54,834 nt of DNA from Candidatus Poseidonia sp. Its GTDB lineage: Archaea; Thermoplasmatota; Poseidoniia; Poseidoniales; Poseidoniaceae. A model generated the notes under the pieces. It saw only the letters and a list, made by a program, of their open reading frames with translations. It had not been told where the DNA came from and ran no database searches. Shown piece by piece: positions 18,201 to 25,248 of this stretch (its first letter is position 1; the number at the start of each line of letters is the position of its first letter). Location: contig JAUREJ010000012.1 in NCBI GenBank assembly GCA_030827475.1, positions 1 to 54,834 of the forward strand, in the 5' to 3' direction. A program made the translations under genes and the position numbers.

Positions 18201-20286
18201 CGAGGTAAACCGAACCGGTTCCGTCCATGCGAACCGGCAGCGTCACCGTGCGTTGGCCTTGAACGGAAACGACGTTAGCAAGTGCGTGATTCAACCCCAT
18301 CACGAGCGGGGTTGCTGCGTTCAGGCTCAAATTGAGAGGTGTTGCATACGGTGCAAAAACACCCCCGAAGTGCAGTTGAGAAGTGCTCAAGGAAGAACCG
18401 ATGCGAAGTTCAACCGTTGCCATCGGCAAATCGGGGATACCGAGGGTGTTGCTGGCTTGGACGAGGGCGTCGTTCAGCGTCTGCAATTCGCTTGACGTCA
18501 ATCGCACCTCAACCATGTCGTTGATGTTGGCAAGGTTTCGACTCAAAATGTCTTGGCCGTTCACGGCGACAGCAAGGAAAGGGTTTGCGATGGGCCCCGT
18601 CGGGGAGGCAACTGCAAAGGAAAAAGCATCAACACCCCGGGTGGGCAAAGCCACCTCAAAGGAGGCGGTCGCTGCAGGTGCAATTGAACGCTCCACCCAT
18701 TCTTCCCCAGACACAAGGGTGTGCTGAAGACCGAATGCTCCCATGGCGTTTCGGTCCATTGACCACTCTGCGGTTCCGTCCATGCCGACGTCCATACGAA
18801 GGCCACTAACAACCGAAGTGCGGACCAACTCAACCTCAAACGACTGCCAGGTGAAGGTTCCTCCCGTCGAATCCATTCGAAATTGAACGGAAAAGGCAGG
18901 CTCATCCAACGGCAGCCGCTCTTGGGCCCCGATAGCCTGCCAGCTCATTCCACCGTCCGTGGAAAATTCGAGCACACCAGGCCCCGTATGAACGCTGTTG
19001 GCCTGAAGGGCGGAAAAGCCGCTACGAACATCGTATCTGTTTGAAAGAACAACACCGGAGGAAGAGATCGCCCCGTTGGCCCATGAACCGCCTTGGATTT
19101 GCCAGCCTTCAGCAGTGGGGTCGGTGGTGAAGGATTTTGAAATCAAGCCGTTGTGGGAGAGACTCCGAATCTCGGCCCCTCCGCCGGACGCTGCCTCCTT
19201 CATGTGGATTTTTAGCCGAAGCAGAGGATGTTGTTCTTCGTCGATCATTCCCAAATCCACATACGGCAGGGTCAACCTCTCGAATCCTGGGACCGGCGTG
19301 GATGTCTGGGCGTCCAAGATTTGGTACTCAAACACGGATCCAGGTAGGTCCATCAAGTCCATGTGAAGCAGCCCGTGTTTGGTGGATTCACCTCTTCCAA
19401 GCAACGAGGGGCCGAAGATATCGGAGGTCCAATTCCCTTCGCCGTTCCCTGACCCTGCAGTCGGTGTGATCTGGATGTTGTCCACCCACGCCGTGTCCGA
19501 CCCTGTGTTGACGCTTCCATCCTTGGTGTACTTCCAAGTAAGGGTTTGCGCACTGGCCGGGAAGGAGAAGGTCTGTGTTCCGGAGGTCGTGCCGGACCAT
19601 CGGTTGGCGTAACCGCTCGTGCGGCTGCACCCGGTGTTGTCAATGCAAAAGACAAGGTAGTCAAAACTCGACTCGGAGGAAACTCTGTATTGGAAGGTTC
19701 CCGTGGAGGCAGGGAGTTGGGAGACGTCAAGGGTCATCACGGATTGTTGGTTATGGGAAATGGACCCGGCTCTCGCCCATTGGAGACCCTGCAGGGTGCT
19801 GCCAGTTTGGATCGCCCAATTTGATGACCCGCTCAGCGTCCAATCCGATGAAAATGTTCCTGACTCGAAGTCGTAAACCCAATCTTGAGGAAGCAATTTG
19901 AGTTCGGAGGTGTTGACATCCATCCCGTCGTAAACGGCATTGGCGTCAAAATCCCCGGCATTGGTCATGCTGGAAGCGATTGAGTTGGTGAGGGTGCTCG
20001 CCTCCAACGCGAGGTCCAACGATTTGATAGCGTGTCCATCGGGAACGGTGAGTTGAACACGTTGGTTCGCACCGTCCGGCCAAGAACCAACGGTAAGCTT
20101 GGTCGACTGGCCGATTGGTGTCACCCTGTGAACGGAGGATGAGACTTCCGCCTGAGACGGTGCGATATCAACGGGGAGGGTTGAGATGAACAGCAGAACG
20201 ACGAGCGCGACGCTCATGCTGGCCTTGGACGCCGCTGGACCCATCGTTCCTTGACGGCTTGTTGAAGGTCTAAAGGCTTCGGACAT
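15262..20286 (-). CDS. Very large secreted, membrane-anchored surface protein
   Basis: About 1,674 residues from the ATG at 20286, which has GAGAGGACAGG just upstream; a further in-frame ATG lies 11 codons earlier. An N-terminal signal segment (SVALVVLLFISTLPVDIA, ending near a SQAEV cleavage-like site) leads to a long extracellular region built of beta-rich modules: an early jelly-roll-like module with two cysteines (CIDNTGC), many Ig/CARDB-like strands, and a final CARDB-like module with LVEVVAMLSNVGLADGEANM. One C-terminal helix (VLISVVGLLVLALVGLLVFG) and a short Pro-rich cytoplasmic tail follow. No catalytic motif is evident; adhesion or cell-envelope structure is the plausible role. It lies just upstream of rnpB on the same strand. 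Confidence 0.8.
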   Translation of the reverse strand: MSEAFRPSTSRQGTMGPAASKASMSVALVVLLFISTLPVDIAPSQAEVSSSVHRVTPIGQSTKLTVGSWPDGANQRVQLTVPDGHAIKSLDLALEASTLTNSIASSMTNAGDFDANAVYDGMDVNTSELKLLPQDWVYDFESGTFSSDWTLSGSSNWAIQTGSTLQGLQWARAGSISHNQQSVMTLDVSQLPASTGTFQYRVSSESSFDYLVFCIDNTGCSRTSGYANRWSGTTSGTQTFSFPASAQTLTWKYTKDGSVNTGSDTAWVDNIQITPTAGSGNGEGNWTSDIFGPSLLGRGESTKHGLLHMDLMDLPGSVFEYQILDAQTSTPVPGFERLTLPYVDLGMIDEEQHPLLRLKIHMKEAASGGGAEIRSLSHNGLISKSFTTDPTAEGWQIQGGSWANGAISSSGVVLSNRYDVRSGFSALQANSVHTGPGVLEFSTDGGMSWQAIGAQERLPLDEPAFSVQFRMDSTGGTFTWQSFEVELVRTSVVSGLRMDVGMDGTAEWSMDRNAMGAFGLQHTLVSGEEWVERSIAPAATASFEVALPTRGVDAFSFAVASPTGPIANPFLAVAVNGQDILSRNLANINDMVEVRLTSSELQTLNDALVQASNTLGIPDLPMATVELRIGSSLSTSQLHFGGVFAPYATPLNLSLNAATPLVMGLNHALANVVSVQGQRTVTLPVRMDGTGSVYLAVNNLETQTSVKPLTLELVNVSDTLVPGNEWVETRSTFDFSPLNVADALTHAQQSSWEVELQLVGQRQRSLLRCPVQSLPVTPVTISSCSASGTALLWFDEGLAGSISAVGSGTYLEVGHRFKFPDGWDDEPSAVLTVHLISASGPMLPVSTVLGLGADQGVENDLEIESWSVVSDEGIRSSPAFPYLRSGELVVIEVVLGFEGTDEGTPRSGQALVRFLVDGTEYATTTLLNNGVAQFAWNVPTGRPSIDLSIEVVPLRGQSVVSDVSMEHRFLFDNVAPTLMLSSVGAFDNRDVQPVNDFTFTIADRPHLPVHAVANVWTSWMDDENANGVFDYGEERMSALSLPANLTALMGDYGLSVDTSEASEGDYLLGWLEIADSAGHLMEDGGSPSAPMFHVQLNSNGAPSLGASSLGWPDGQVEPWFHPGEENQIRVPVWEQNGIFDLAEIELDLASNTARSSAVTWNQTTGNCESSHAYIEISSCELVALEAGDVFSRNGEFVVNFTFEWGYDPDTSLTRIPQLTMQDQSGQSNMFLIEPLGWRFSGELAIDPTSIRVDLDDEVSTALGYWVQPRTTFGVTGDLVWYRTGSVPQQDLSIELSLGENTVELESVNGSFEGTLLAPLQDGAYGLFGALFDAPNGAVYRGENSAFVWFIVDNEAPRVVAVDQPGFNSRLAEDEWKDLKFELRLAENAQLDEASLMLHWSLNEAGLGLNSYVFDNGSVPLTLMGERLNGESVPVQCSLDLDALMLPAFRTRAVELRVWVTGSDEAGLSINSVFNDIDAPLRVWSLEQRIPEFTLSTVEMKQKSDVRQGDLVEVVAMLSNVGLADGEANMVLELVESSGARTRLDARTMNVQSGEQVLYQYLWKPGRVGTQWLELSVINGPGTQSPTIFVDDARSDGVLGTIGSVNPVLISVVGLLVLALVGLLVFGLRRQPTVPVQLNRLPPTKVVEALPAAQPPSGPYGVAETAVSPGENPYQ

Positions 20287-20344
20287 CCTGTCCTCTCGGT
20301 GTCTTGAGCGAAAGTCCATAGATGGCGACCCTTGATGACCTCAC

Positions 20345-21034
20345 ATGGATGTGGAATCGCTCAAACAAGAAGCGGGTGTTGCCGCCTGTGCTTACGTCAA
20401 CGACGGGATGAATGTTGGCCTGGGGACCGGCTCTACCGTGAAATACACCATCATTGAACTCGGGCGCCGAGTGACCGAGGAAGGCTTGAGCATCGTCGGC
20501 GTACCGACCTCGCTTGCCACCGAAGAACTCGCCCGCTCCGTCGGCATACCGCTTGCCGAACTTGACACGTTGAACATGCTGGATGTTGTGATCGATGGAA
20601 CCGATGAGTTTGACCCGCAATTCAACCTGATCAAAGGTGGAGGAGCCGCCTTGTTGCGTGAAAAAATCGTCGCCCAAGCGTCAAAAAAGATGGTTGTCGT
20701 GGCCGATGCAAGGAAACAAGTTGAACACCTCGGTGCGTTTCCTTTACCAGTAGAAATCACGTGTTTCTCGTGGGCAACCACCAAGAGAAGTATCGAAAAA
20801 GTCCTGAATTGTTTAACCTCTCGCCGCATGAACGGAGATGAGCCGCTGAAGACCGACAACGGGAATTTCATCATCGATGCACAAACCGGACCAAACATCC
20901 ACGACCCCGCAGAGACCGAACGCCAACTTTTGGCTCTCGCTGGAGTTGTGCAAGTGGGATTGTTCAACGGGATGTGCGATGTCGTCATTCTCGCCAGGGA
21001 CGATGGCGTGGAAATCTTGACAAAAGAAGATTGA
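20345..21034 (+). CDS. rpiA: Ribose-5-phosphate isomerase A
   Basis: Interconverts ribose 5-phosphate and ribulose 5-phosphate, supplying ribose for nucleotide synthesis. 229 residues, typical for RpiA. Signatures: NVGLGTGSTVKYTI (phosphate-binding GTGST), VPTSLATEELARSVGIPL, the catalytic VIDGTDEFDPQFNLIKGGG and ALLREKIVA, and the C-terminal LFNGMCDVVILA matching the family G.F....D. It runs divergently from the giant surface-protein gene (58 nt between starts) and is followed by tRNA-Lys, which has its own TATA-like box. Confidence 0.96.
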   Translation: MDVESLKQEAGVAACAYVNDGMNVGLGTGSTVKYTIIELGRRVTEEGLSIVGVPTSLATEELARSVGIPLAELDTLNMLDVVIDGTDEFDPQFNLIKGGGAALLREKIVAQASKKMVVVADARKQVEHLGAFPLPVEITCFSWATTKRSIEKVLNCLTSRRMNGDEPLKTDNGNFIIDAQTGPNIHDPAETERQLLALAGVVQVGLFNGMCDVVILARDDGVEILTKED

Positions 21035-21062
21035 GGACGCCAACCTCAATCTGCGTCAATGA

Positions 21063-21069
21063 TTAAATA
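21063..21069 (+). promoter_or_regulatory. TATA-like box for tRNA-Lys
   Basis: TTAAATA centred 25 nt before the first base of the tRNA, consistent with transcription starting at or very near the mature 5' end. Confidence 0.55.
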
Positions 21070-21090
21070 GACGAGGCAGGAGCCGAACTC

Positions 21091-21164
21091 GGGCCTGTAG
21101 CTTAGTCAGGTAGAGCGATGGACTCTTAATCCATCGGTCGCGGGTTCGAACCCCGTCAGGCCCG
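21091..21164 (+). tRNA. tRNA-Lys (anticodon CTT)
   Basis: Cloverleaf seen directly: acceptor GGGCCTG pairs with CAGGCCC (21157-21163) with discriminator G at 21164; D arm around GTAGCTTAGTCAGG; anticodon stem ATGGA/TCCAT closing the 7-nt loop CTCTTAA, so the anticodon is CTT; T arm CGGGT-TCGAACC-CCG type with the GGTTCGAACC core. No CCA is encoded. No intron. The last 9 nt overlap, on the opposite strand, the 3' end of the sodX coding region. Confidence 0.96.
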
Positions 21165-21467
21165 CTTCACTTCGCCGGTCCACCTTCCCAGAACCGACCG
21201 TTTGCGCACCGGACCAAAATTATGGGAATCCTCGGTGGCGGTCGGGTCAGGCTGGTCCCCGACAAGGAAAACGTCCCCGCTTTCGAGAATCCGATGAACA
21301 CGCTTCACCACCAACACCTTTGCTTTGAGTGGGTGGTGGGCAAGGACCACATCACCAGGGACCAACGCATCGTTCTCGTCCAACGGGTGGAAGAAAAGCA
21401 CATCTCCGTTACGAAATGTCGGCCACATGCTGTCGCCTTGGAGAACGACCTCCAAAGGCGAGGTCAT
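21156..21467 (-). CDS. sodX: Ni-superoxide dismutase maturation protease (S26/S24-type)
   Basis: 103-residue serine protease of the signal-peptidase/LexA fold. The catalytic Ser13 is in LQGDSMWPTFRNGD and the general-base Lys55 in VLVVKRVHRI; a third conserved piece is FLVGDQPDPTATEDSHNFGPV. There is no membrane segment, as expected of the soluble SodX group that trims the propeptide of Ni-SOD. It follows sodN by 9 nt on the same strand, which is the usual partner arrangement and is the main reason for the specific call. Its last three codons lie inside the 3' end of tRNA-Lys on the other strand. Confidence 0.88.
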   Translation of the reverse strand: MTSPLEVVLQGDSMWPTFRNGDVLFFHPLDENDALVPGDVVLAHHPLKAKVLVVKRVHRILESGDVFLVGDQPDPTATEDSHNFGPVRKRSVLGRWTGEVKRA

Positions 21468-21476
21468 TTGATGACC

Positions 21477-21917
21477 TCAAGATGCTCGGATCCAAGACAC
21501 TTCTCGGCCTTTGACCGACCAGAACATCTCGTGGATGGACTGGCAGGCATCCATCAATTCTTGAGCGTGTTCGGCGGAGACTTCGACTTTGCATGCAGAA
21601 CAAAGTTTAGCAGCGTGCCAGAAGGTTTCGTGAAGGTCAGGAATGGATTCAAGATGCTGGGGTTTGAAGAAATCCGTCCAGAGCACAAGCAGTTCATCCT
21701 TGCAGGTTTGAGCCTCCTCTTCCTTGATGGCGGCGTAGCGGGCCATGGTGTTCAAGTAAGCCGCCATGGCACCGGCATCTTCTGCATTTGGTGGCGTGAG
21801 CGCGAGCATTTTTTTGGTCATGGATTGAACAGCTTCGGCTGCGATTCGGGCACTTGCAGGGTCGTAAACGCCGCAAGGACCGTCGCAGTGGGCTTCAGCA
21901 ACGATGGGGGTCTTCAT
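21477..21917 (-). CDS. sodN: Nickel-type superoxide dismutase
   Basis: Converts superoxide to oxygen and hydrogen peroxide using a single Ni. About 146 residues from the ATG at 21917. A nine-residue propeptide (MKTPIVAEA) precedes HCDGPCGVYDPASARIAAEA: His10, Cys11 and Cys15 become His1, Cys2 and Cys6, the complete Ni hook, once the propeptide is removed. The remainder is the expected four-helix bundle, here with four further residues of interest (CKDEL, LCSAC). HCDGPCG with DPASARI is the form I associate with marine cyanobacteria; the actinobacterial form has HCDLPCG. The next gene encodes the matching protease. A TATA-like box lies 26 nt before the ATG, so the operon probably has its own promoter. 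Confidence 0.93.
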   Translation of the reverse strand: MKTPIVAEAHCDGPCGVYDPASARIAAEAVQSMTKKMLALTPPNAEDAGAMAAYLNTMARYAAIKEEEAQTCKDELLVLWTDFFKPQHLESIPDLHETFWHAAKLCSACKVEVSAEHAQELMDACQSIHEMFWSVKGREVSWIRAS

Positions 21918-21938
21918 GCCCCTACCCAATTCCTCGCA

Positions 21939-21946
21939 CCATATGA
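21939..21946 (-). promoter_or_regulatory. TATA-like box of the sodN-sodX operon
   Basis: Reads TCATATGG on the minus strand, centred about 26 nt before the sodN ATG, predicting a leaderless message. It lies in the 51-nt gap after the carbamate kinase stop, so sodN need not depend on read-through from that gene. Confidence 0.45.
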
Positions 21947-21968
21947 ACATGATTCTTGATTCGTAACC

Positions 21969-22874
21969 TTATGCGGAGGTGACTGTCGTGCCGCTCTCAC
22001 CCCGGAGAGCACGCAGCACCTCTCCTGGGCAGCAGAGTATTGACTTCTTTTCTGACCGGGACACGAACTCCCGCAAAGCCCGTACTTTCGGCCCCATAGA
22101 ACCTGGCGGAAAATGGCCCTCCTTTTCGAGGGCAAGCAGATTCTCGACTGACAGTGTTCGGTGCGCTACTTGATGCTCAGTGCCAAAATTCGAATAGATC
22201 GCATCGGCACCCGTGCTGATGATAAGGGCATCAGCGTTCAGGTCAGAAGCAAGACACGACGAGAACAGGTCCTTGTCCACGACGGCAGGTACGCCGCGAG
22301 CGAATCCATCCCCGGACACGATAGGAATGCCCCCGCCCCCTCCACAGATCACCACCGCTTGCAGTGAAACGAGGTGCCGAATCACATCGATTTCGACCAC
22401 ACGAACCGGGGCCGGGCTTGCTACAACGCGCCGGGCGCCGTGAATCGTTTGGGCAATGTCCCAATCGGCCGACATCACGGTGGCTGCATCCAGCACGGGA
22501 CCAACAGGTTTTGTCGGCAAAGAAAACCCCTCATCGTCGGCGTCAACCTCCGTGTGCGTGAGGACGACAACCGTACGCTCAGGCCGGCGACGTCGCTCGA
22601 GAATGCTCTGAAGGTGAAGAGAGAGTTGGTGACCGATGGTCCCTTGCGTGGCGGCCACCCAAGCATCCAAACCATGAGATCGGTCGCGGTCGAGAGCCAA
22701 AAAGTGACCAACTTGTGGCCCGTTACCGTGTGTCACAACGACGCCCCAATCCATCTCCAGAAGATCGACCACATCGCTCATCACCTTGGCCAAAACGCTG
22801 GCTGTTTCTTCCTTGTCACCGTCCGGCGTTTGAAGCGCGTTTCCCCCCAAGGCGTAAACCGCCAACTTGCTCAT
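21969..22874 (-). CDS. arcC: Carbamate kinase-like amino-acid kinase
   Basis: About 301 residues from the ATG at 22874 (MSKLAVYALGGNALQ). Amino-acid-kinase fold with the carbamate kinase signatures: ALGGNAL at the N-terminus, VVTHGNGPQVGHF, ATQGTIGHQL, VICGGGGGIPIV and a C-terminal GSMGPKVRALREFV. Family members interconvert carbamoyl phosphate and ADP with carbamate and ATP, mostly in arginine, agmatine or purine breakdown. No deiminase or transcarbamylase genes are nearby, so its pathway here is open. It is divergent from asnS and lies upstream of sodN on the same strand. Confidence 0.9.
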   Translation of the reverse strand: MSKLAVYALGGNALQTPDGDKEETASVLAKVMSDVVDLLEMDWGVVVTHGNGPQVGHFLALDRDRSHGLDAWVAATQGTIGHQLSLHLQSILERRRRPERTVVVLTHTEVDADDEGFSLPTKPVGPVLDAATVMSADWDIAQTIHGARRVVASPAPVRVVEIDVIRHLVSLQAVVICGGGGGIPIVSGDGFARGVPAVVDKDLFSSCLASDLNADALIISTGADAIYSNFGTEHQVAHRTLSVENLLALEKEGHFPPGSMGPKVRALREFVSRSEKKSILCCPGEVLRALRGESGTTVTSA

Positions 22875-23000
22875 GTTGTGCTTTCCTTTTCCGTTGGCTT
22901 TGACCCTTTGGACAACTTGAATCAGCGATGACCTCGTTTTGCAACGTATTGGAGGGAGACATTCACATAGGCAAGCGAGGTCCCTTTGAACGGTGCGAAC

Positions 23001-24350
23001 ATGGTCAAGACCGTTTGGATAGGTGATGTGCAAAAAGGCATGCACGATGCCACATCCGTGGAACTCAAGGGGTGGGTCAAGCGCGCCCGAGGAAGCAACA
23101 AAATTCGTTTTGTGGTGCTACGGGACTCCACCGGAACCATCCAGTGCGTCGGCAAGCGAGAGACTCTCGGCGACGAAATGTTTGACTTGTTGAAGAGCAT
23201 GATCATCGAAACCAGCGTTATCTTCCATGGAAGCGTCCGAGTCGACGAGCGGGCAGAGGGCGGCCATGAGCTTGACATCACACAAGTTGAACTCGTCGGA
23301 GCCGTCAATTCCGAGCGTCCATTCCCCATCACTGAGGCGGACATGCTGGTTGAAGACGAAGATGGAGAACTCACCTACGGTGGAACCGAACACACCCTCA
23401 ATCACCGCCATCTCTACTTGCGAACAACCCGAGCGACGACGATGCTCAAATTGAGAAGTTCGGCTTTTGGGGCCATCCATGGCTATTTCAGAGGTCACGA
23501 CTTCCTTGAATACCAAGCCCCAAACTTCGTTGCAGGTGCTGTTGAGGGCGGCTCCACCCTTTTCGAGGTCCCGTACTTCGGGAAACAGGCCTATCTTACC
23601 CAATCATGGCAGTTGTACGCTGAAGCCGCTATGCCCGCCTTGGAACGCTTGTACACGATCGCACCCTCCTTCCGAGCTGAAAAATCGAGAACTCGTCGTC
23701 ATTTGACCGAGTTTTGGCATGCCGAGATGGAGATGGCCTGGGCGACCAACAACGACATCATGCAACACGGTGAAGGCGTGGTCCGACACATTGCTCAAAC
23801 GCTTTTGGAGGAACGTGAGCAAGAACTCACTTATCTCGAACGTGACTTGGAGATGATTGCGAGGTACGCAGATAACCCATACCCGAGAATGCGATACGAT
23901 GAAGCGATTGAGACGTTGCAAGCAAAAGGGTTGAAGGTCGAATGGGGCCAAGATTTGGACTACTCAAAAGAAAAAGTTCTCACTCAAGATTTTGATGTTC
24001 CGCATTTCTTGACCCATTATCCGAAAGTGGCCAAACCCTTCTACCATCGCGTCGACCCAGAAGATGAGAAGTACGTTCTTTGCCATGACTTGCTGGCACC
24101 CGAAGGATACGGAGAAATCATCGGAGGTGGTGAGCGTACGTGGTCTGAAGAAGAAATTCTCAAACGAATCGACGAAGAAGGCACACCCCGTGAACCGTAC
24201 CAGTTCTACATCGATGTCAGGTCCTACGGCGGTGTTCCACACGGTGGATTCGGCTTGGGCGTGGATCGGGTCGTCAGTTGGCTGGCAGGAGCCACGCACA
24301 TCCGCGAAGTGATTCCTTTTCCACGAACCTCCCGCCGCGTAACGCCCTAG
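23001..24350 (+). CDS. asnS: Asparaginyl-tRNA synthetase (class II)
   Basis: About 449 residues from the ATG at 23001; a TTG five codons upstream is possible. An OB-fold anticodon domain (about 1-110, ELKGWVKRARGSNKIRFVVL) precedes the class II core: motif 2 FRAEKSRTRRHLTEFWHAEME, and motif 3 GGFGLGVDRVVSWLAG ending in VIPFPRT. The active-site segment CHDLLAPEGYGEIIGGGER is of the AsnRS type (GEIIGG), not the AspRS GMEISSG type, so direct asparaginylation is expected. The final TAG overlaps the stop of the convergent small zinc-ribbon gene by 3 nt. Confidence 0.93.
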   Translation: MVKTVWIGDVQKGMHDATSVELKGWVKRARGSNKIRFVVLRDSTGTIQCVGKRETLGDEMFDLLKSMIIETSVIFHGSVRVDERAEGGHELDITQVELVGAVNSERPFPITEADMLVEDEDGELTYGGTEHTLNHRHLYLRTTRATTMLKLRSSAFGAIHGYFRGHDFLEYQAPNFVAGAVEGGSTLFEVPYFGKQAYLTQSWQLYAEAAMPALERLYTIAPSFRAEKSRTRRHLTEFWHAEMEMAWATNNDIMQHGEGVVRHIAQTLLEEREQELTYLERDLEMIARYADNPYPRMRYDEAIETLQAKGLKVEWGQDLDYSKEKVLTQDFDVPHFLTHYPKVAKPFYHRVDPEDEKYVLCHDLLAPEGYGEIIGGGERTWSEEEILKRIDEEGTPREPYQFYIDVRSYGGVPHGGFGLGVDRVVSWLAGATHIREVIPFPRTSRRVTP

Positions 24351-24478
24351 AGCAGCGGTTCACCGCAGGAAGGGCACGGCATGCCTGGAACAAAGGCCCC
24401 CAAGAGAAATCCACAGTGAGGACAAATTGAGGTGAACGGGTCATCAAACATGCCCTCCGGCCATCCCAAGAGCGACAT
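24347..24478 (-). CDS. 43-residue zinc-ribbon protein, translationally coupled
   Basis: A short gene missed by length cut-offs. The 43 residues run MSLLGWPEGMFDDPF, then ICPHCGFLLGAFVPGMPCPSCGEPLL, with two CPxC pairs 15 residues apart that should bind one zinc. The ATG shares one base with the TGA of the upstream HAD phosphatase gene (TGATG at 24476-24480), the classic coupling arrangement. Its TAG at 24347-24349 overlaps the asnS stop on the other strand. Coupling, codon phase and intact Cys pairs together support a real gene. It may be a partner subunit or metal-site protein for the phosphatase; no function is known to me. Confidence 0.75.
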   Translation of the reverse strand: MSLLGWPEGMFDDPFTSICPHCGFLLGAFVPGMPCPSCGEPLL

Positions 24479-25239
24479 CAAGGTTTTGGTATCCCAAACG
24501 TCGTGCAAATCAACTCAAGGACCAGACCGAGGTCTCGTTCCTCGATGACATGTTGGGCATGCGCTCTGGGACGGTCGTCCCAAGGGTTGAACAACACCGC
24601 ACAGCCGCTTTCAGCAAACATGCCAACATCGCCCATCGAATCGCCAACCGAAGCGGTGTTGGCTTTGGAGACTCCAAGGCGTCGCTGAAGCATTTTGACC
24701 ACCGCACCCTTGCCGTTCATCTGCACTTGATATCGCCCGTAGTCGCTAATGCCGTAGCCGCCATTCTCGAGAGGGGCGTCCATGAGCCATCCGTTGGTGA
24801 AAACGTGAAGTTTCGTATCGAACCCCTGGCTTCGCTCTCTCGCCGTGTGACGGTCAATACCTCCCCAACGACGGCGCCACGGGTATTTGCTGGGGAATGT
24901 TGCAGCGATGTCACGAGCAGTTTTTTGCAATCCACCGCTGACGATGGCCACCTCAACACCGTGATCGAGGAGATGTTGAATCAACAACCTCCAACCTTTC
25001 ATCATGGGCATACCTTCCATCAACTCACGAAGTTTTTCGTCGGAGACCGGTTGTTTCGAAGAGGATTTGATGAGTTCCAAATCAAGTTTAATCCAAGCCC
25101 ATTCGTCCAGAAGTCCTTGATTGTAAAGGGCGAACGATTCCTCGTTTGATATCCCGAGTTTATCGTACACAAACTGCCATGTTGAGAGGTGGTCGACCAA
25201 GACACGATCCATGTCAAGACAGACCAAGAACGACCCCAT
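24478..25239 (-). CDS. HAD-superfamily phosphatase (SerB-like)
   Basis: 253 residues. HAD motif I is CLDMDRVLVDH with both catalytic Asp residues near position 9; motif II is VAIVSGGL; a Lys in MNGKGAVV and motif III/IV VGDSMGDVGMF complete the site. The helical cap between motifs I and II (WQFVYDKLGISNEESF and onward) is the C1 type found in phosphoserine phosphatases. The substrate cannot be read from sequence. The ribosome binding site GAGGTGG overlaps the stop of the upstream glycosyltransferase-like gene, and the stop overlaps the start of the 43-residue zinc-ribbon gene, so the three form one operon on the minus strand. Confidence 0.85.
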   Translation of the reverse strand: MGSFLVCLDMDRVLVDHLSTWQFVYDKLGISNEESFALYNQGLLDEWAWIKLDLELIKSSSKQPVSDEKLRELMEGMPMMKGWRLLIQHLLDHGVEVAIVSGGLQKTARDIAATFPSKYPWRRRWGGIDRHTARERSQGFDTKLHVFTNGWLMDAPLENGGYGISDYGRYQVQMNGKGAVVKMLQRRLGVSKANTASVGDSMGDVGMFAESGCAVLFNPWDDRPRAHAQHVIEERDLGLVLELICTTFGIPKP

Positions 25240-25248
25240 GCATCCACC

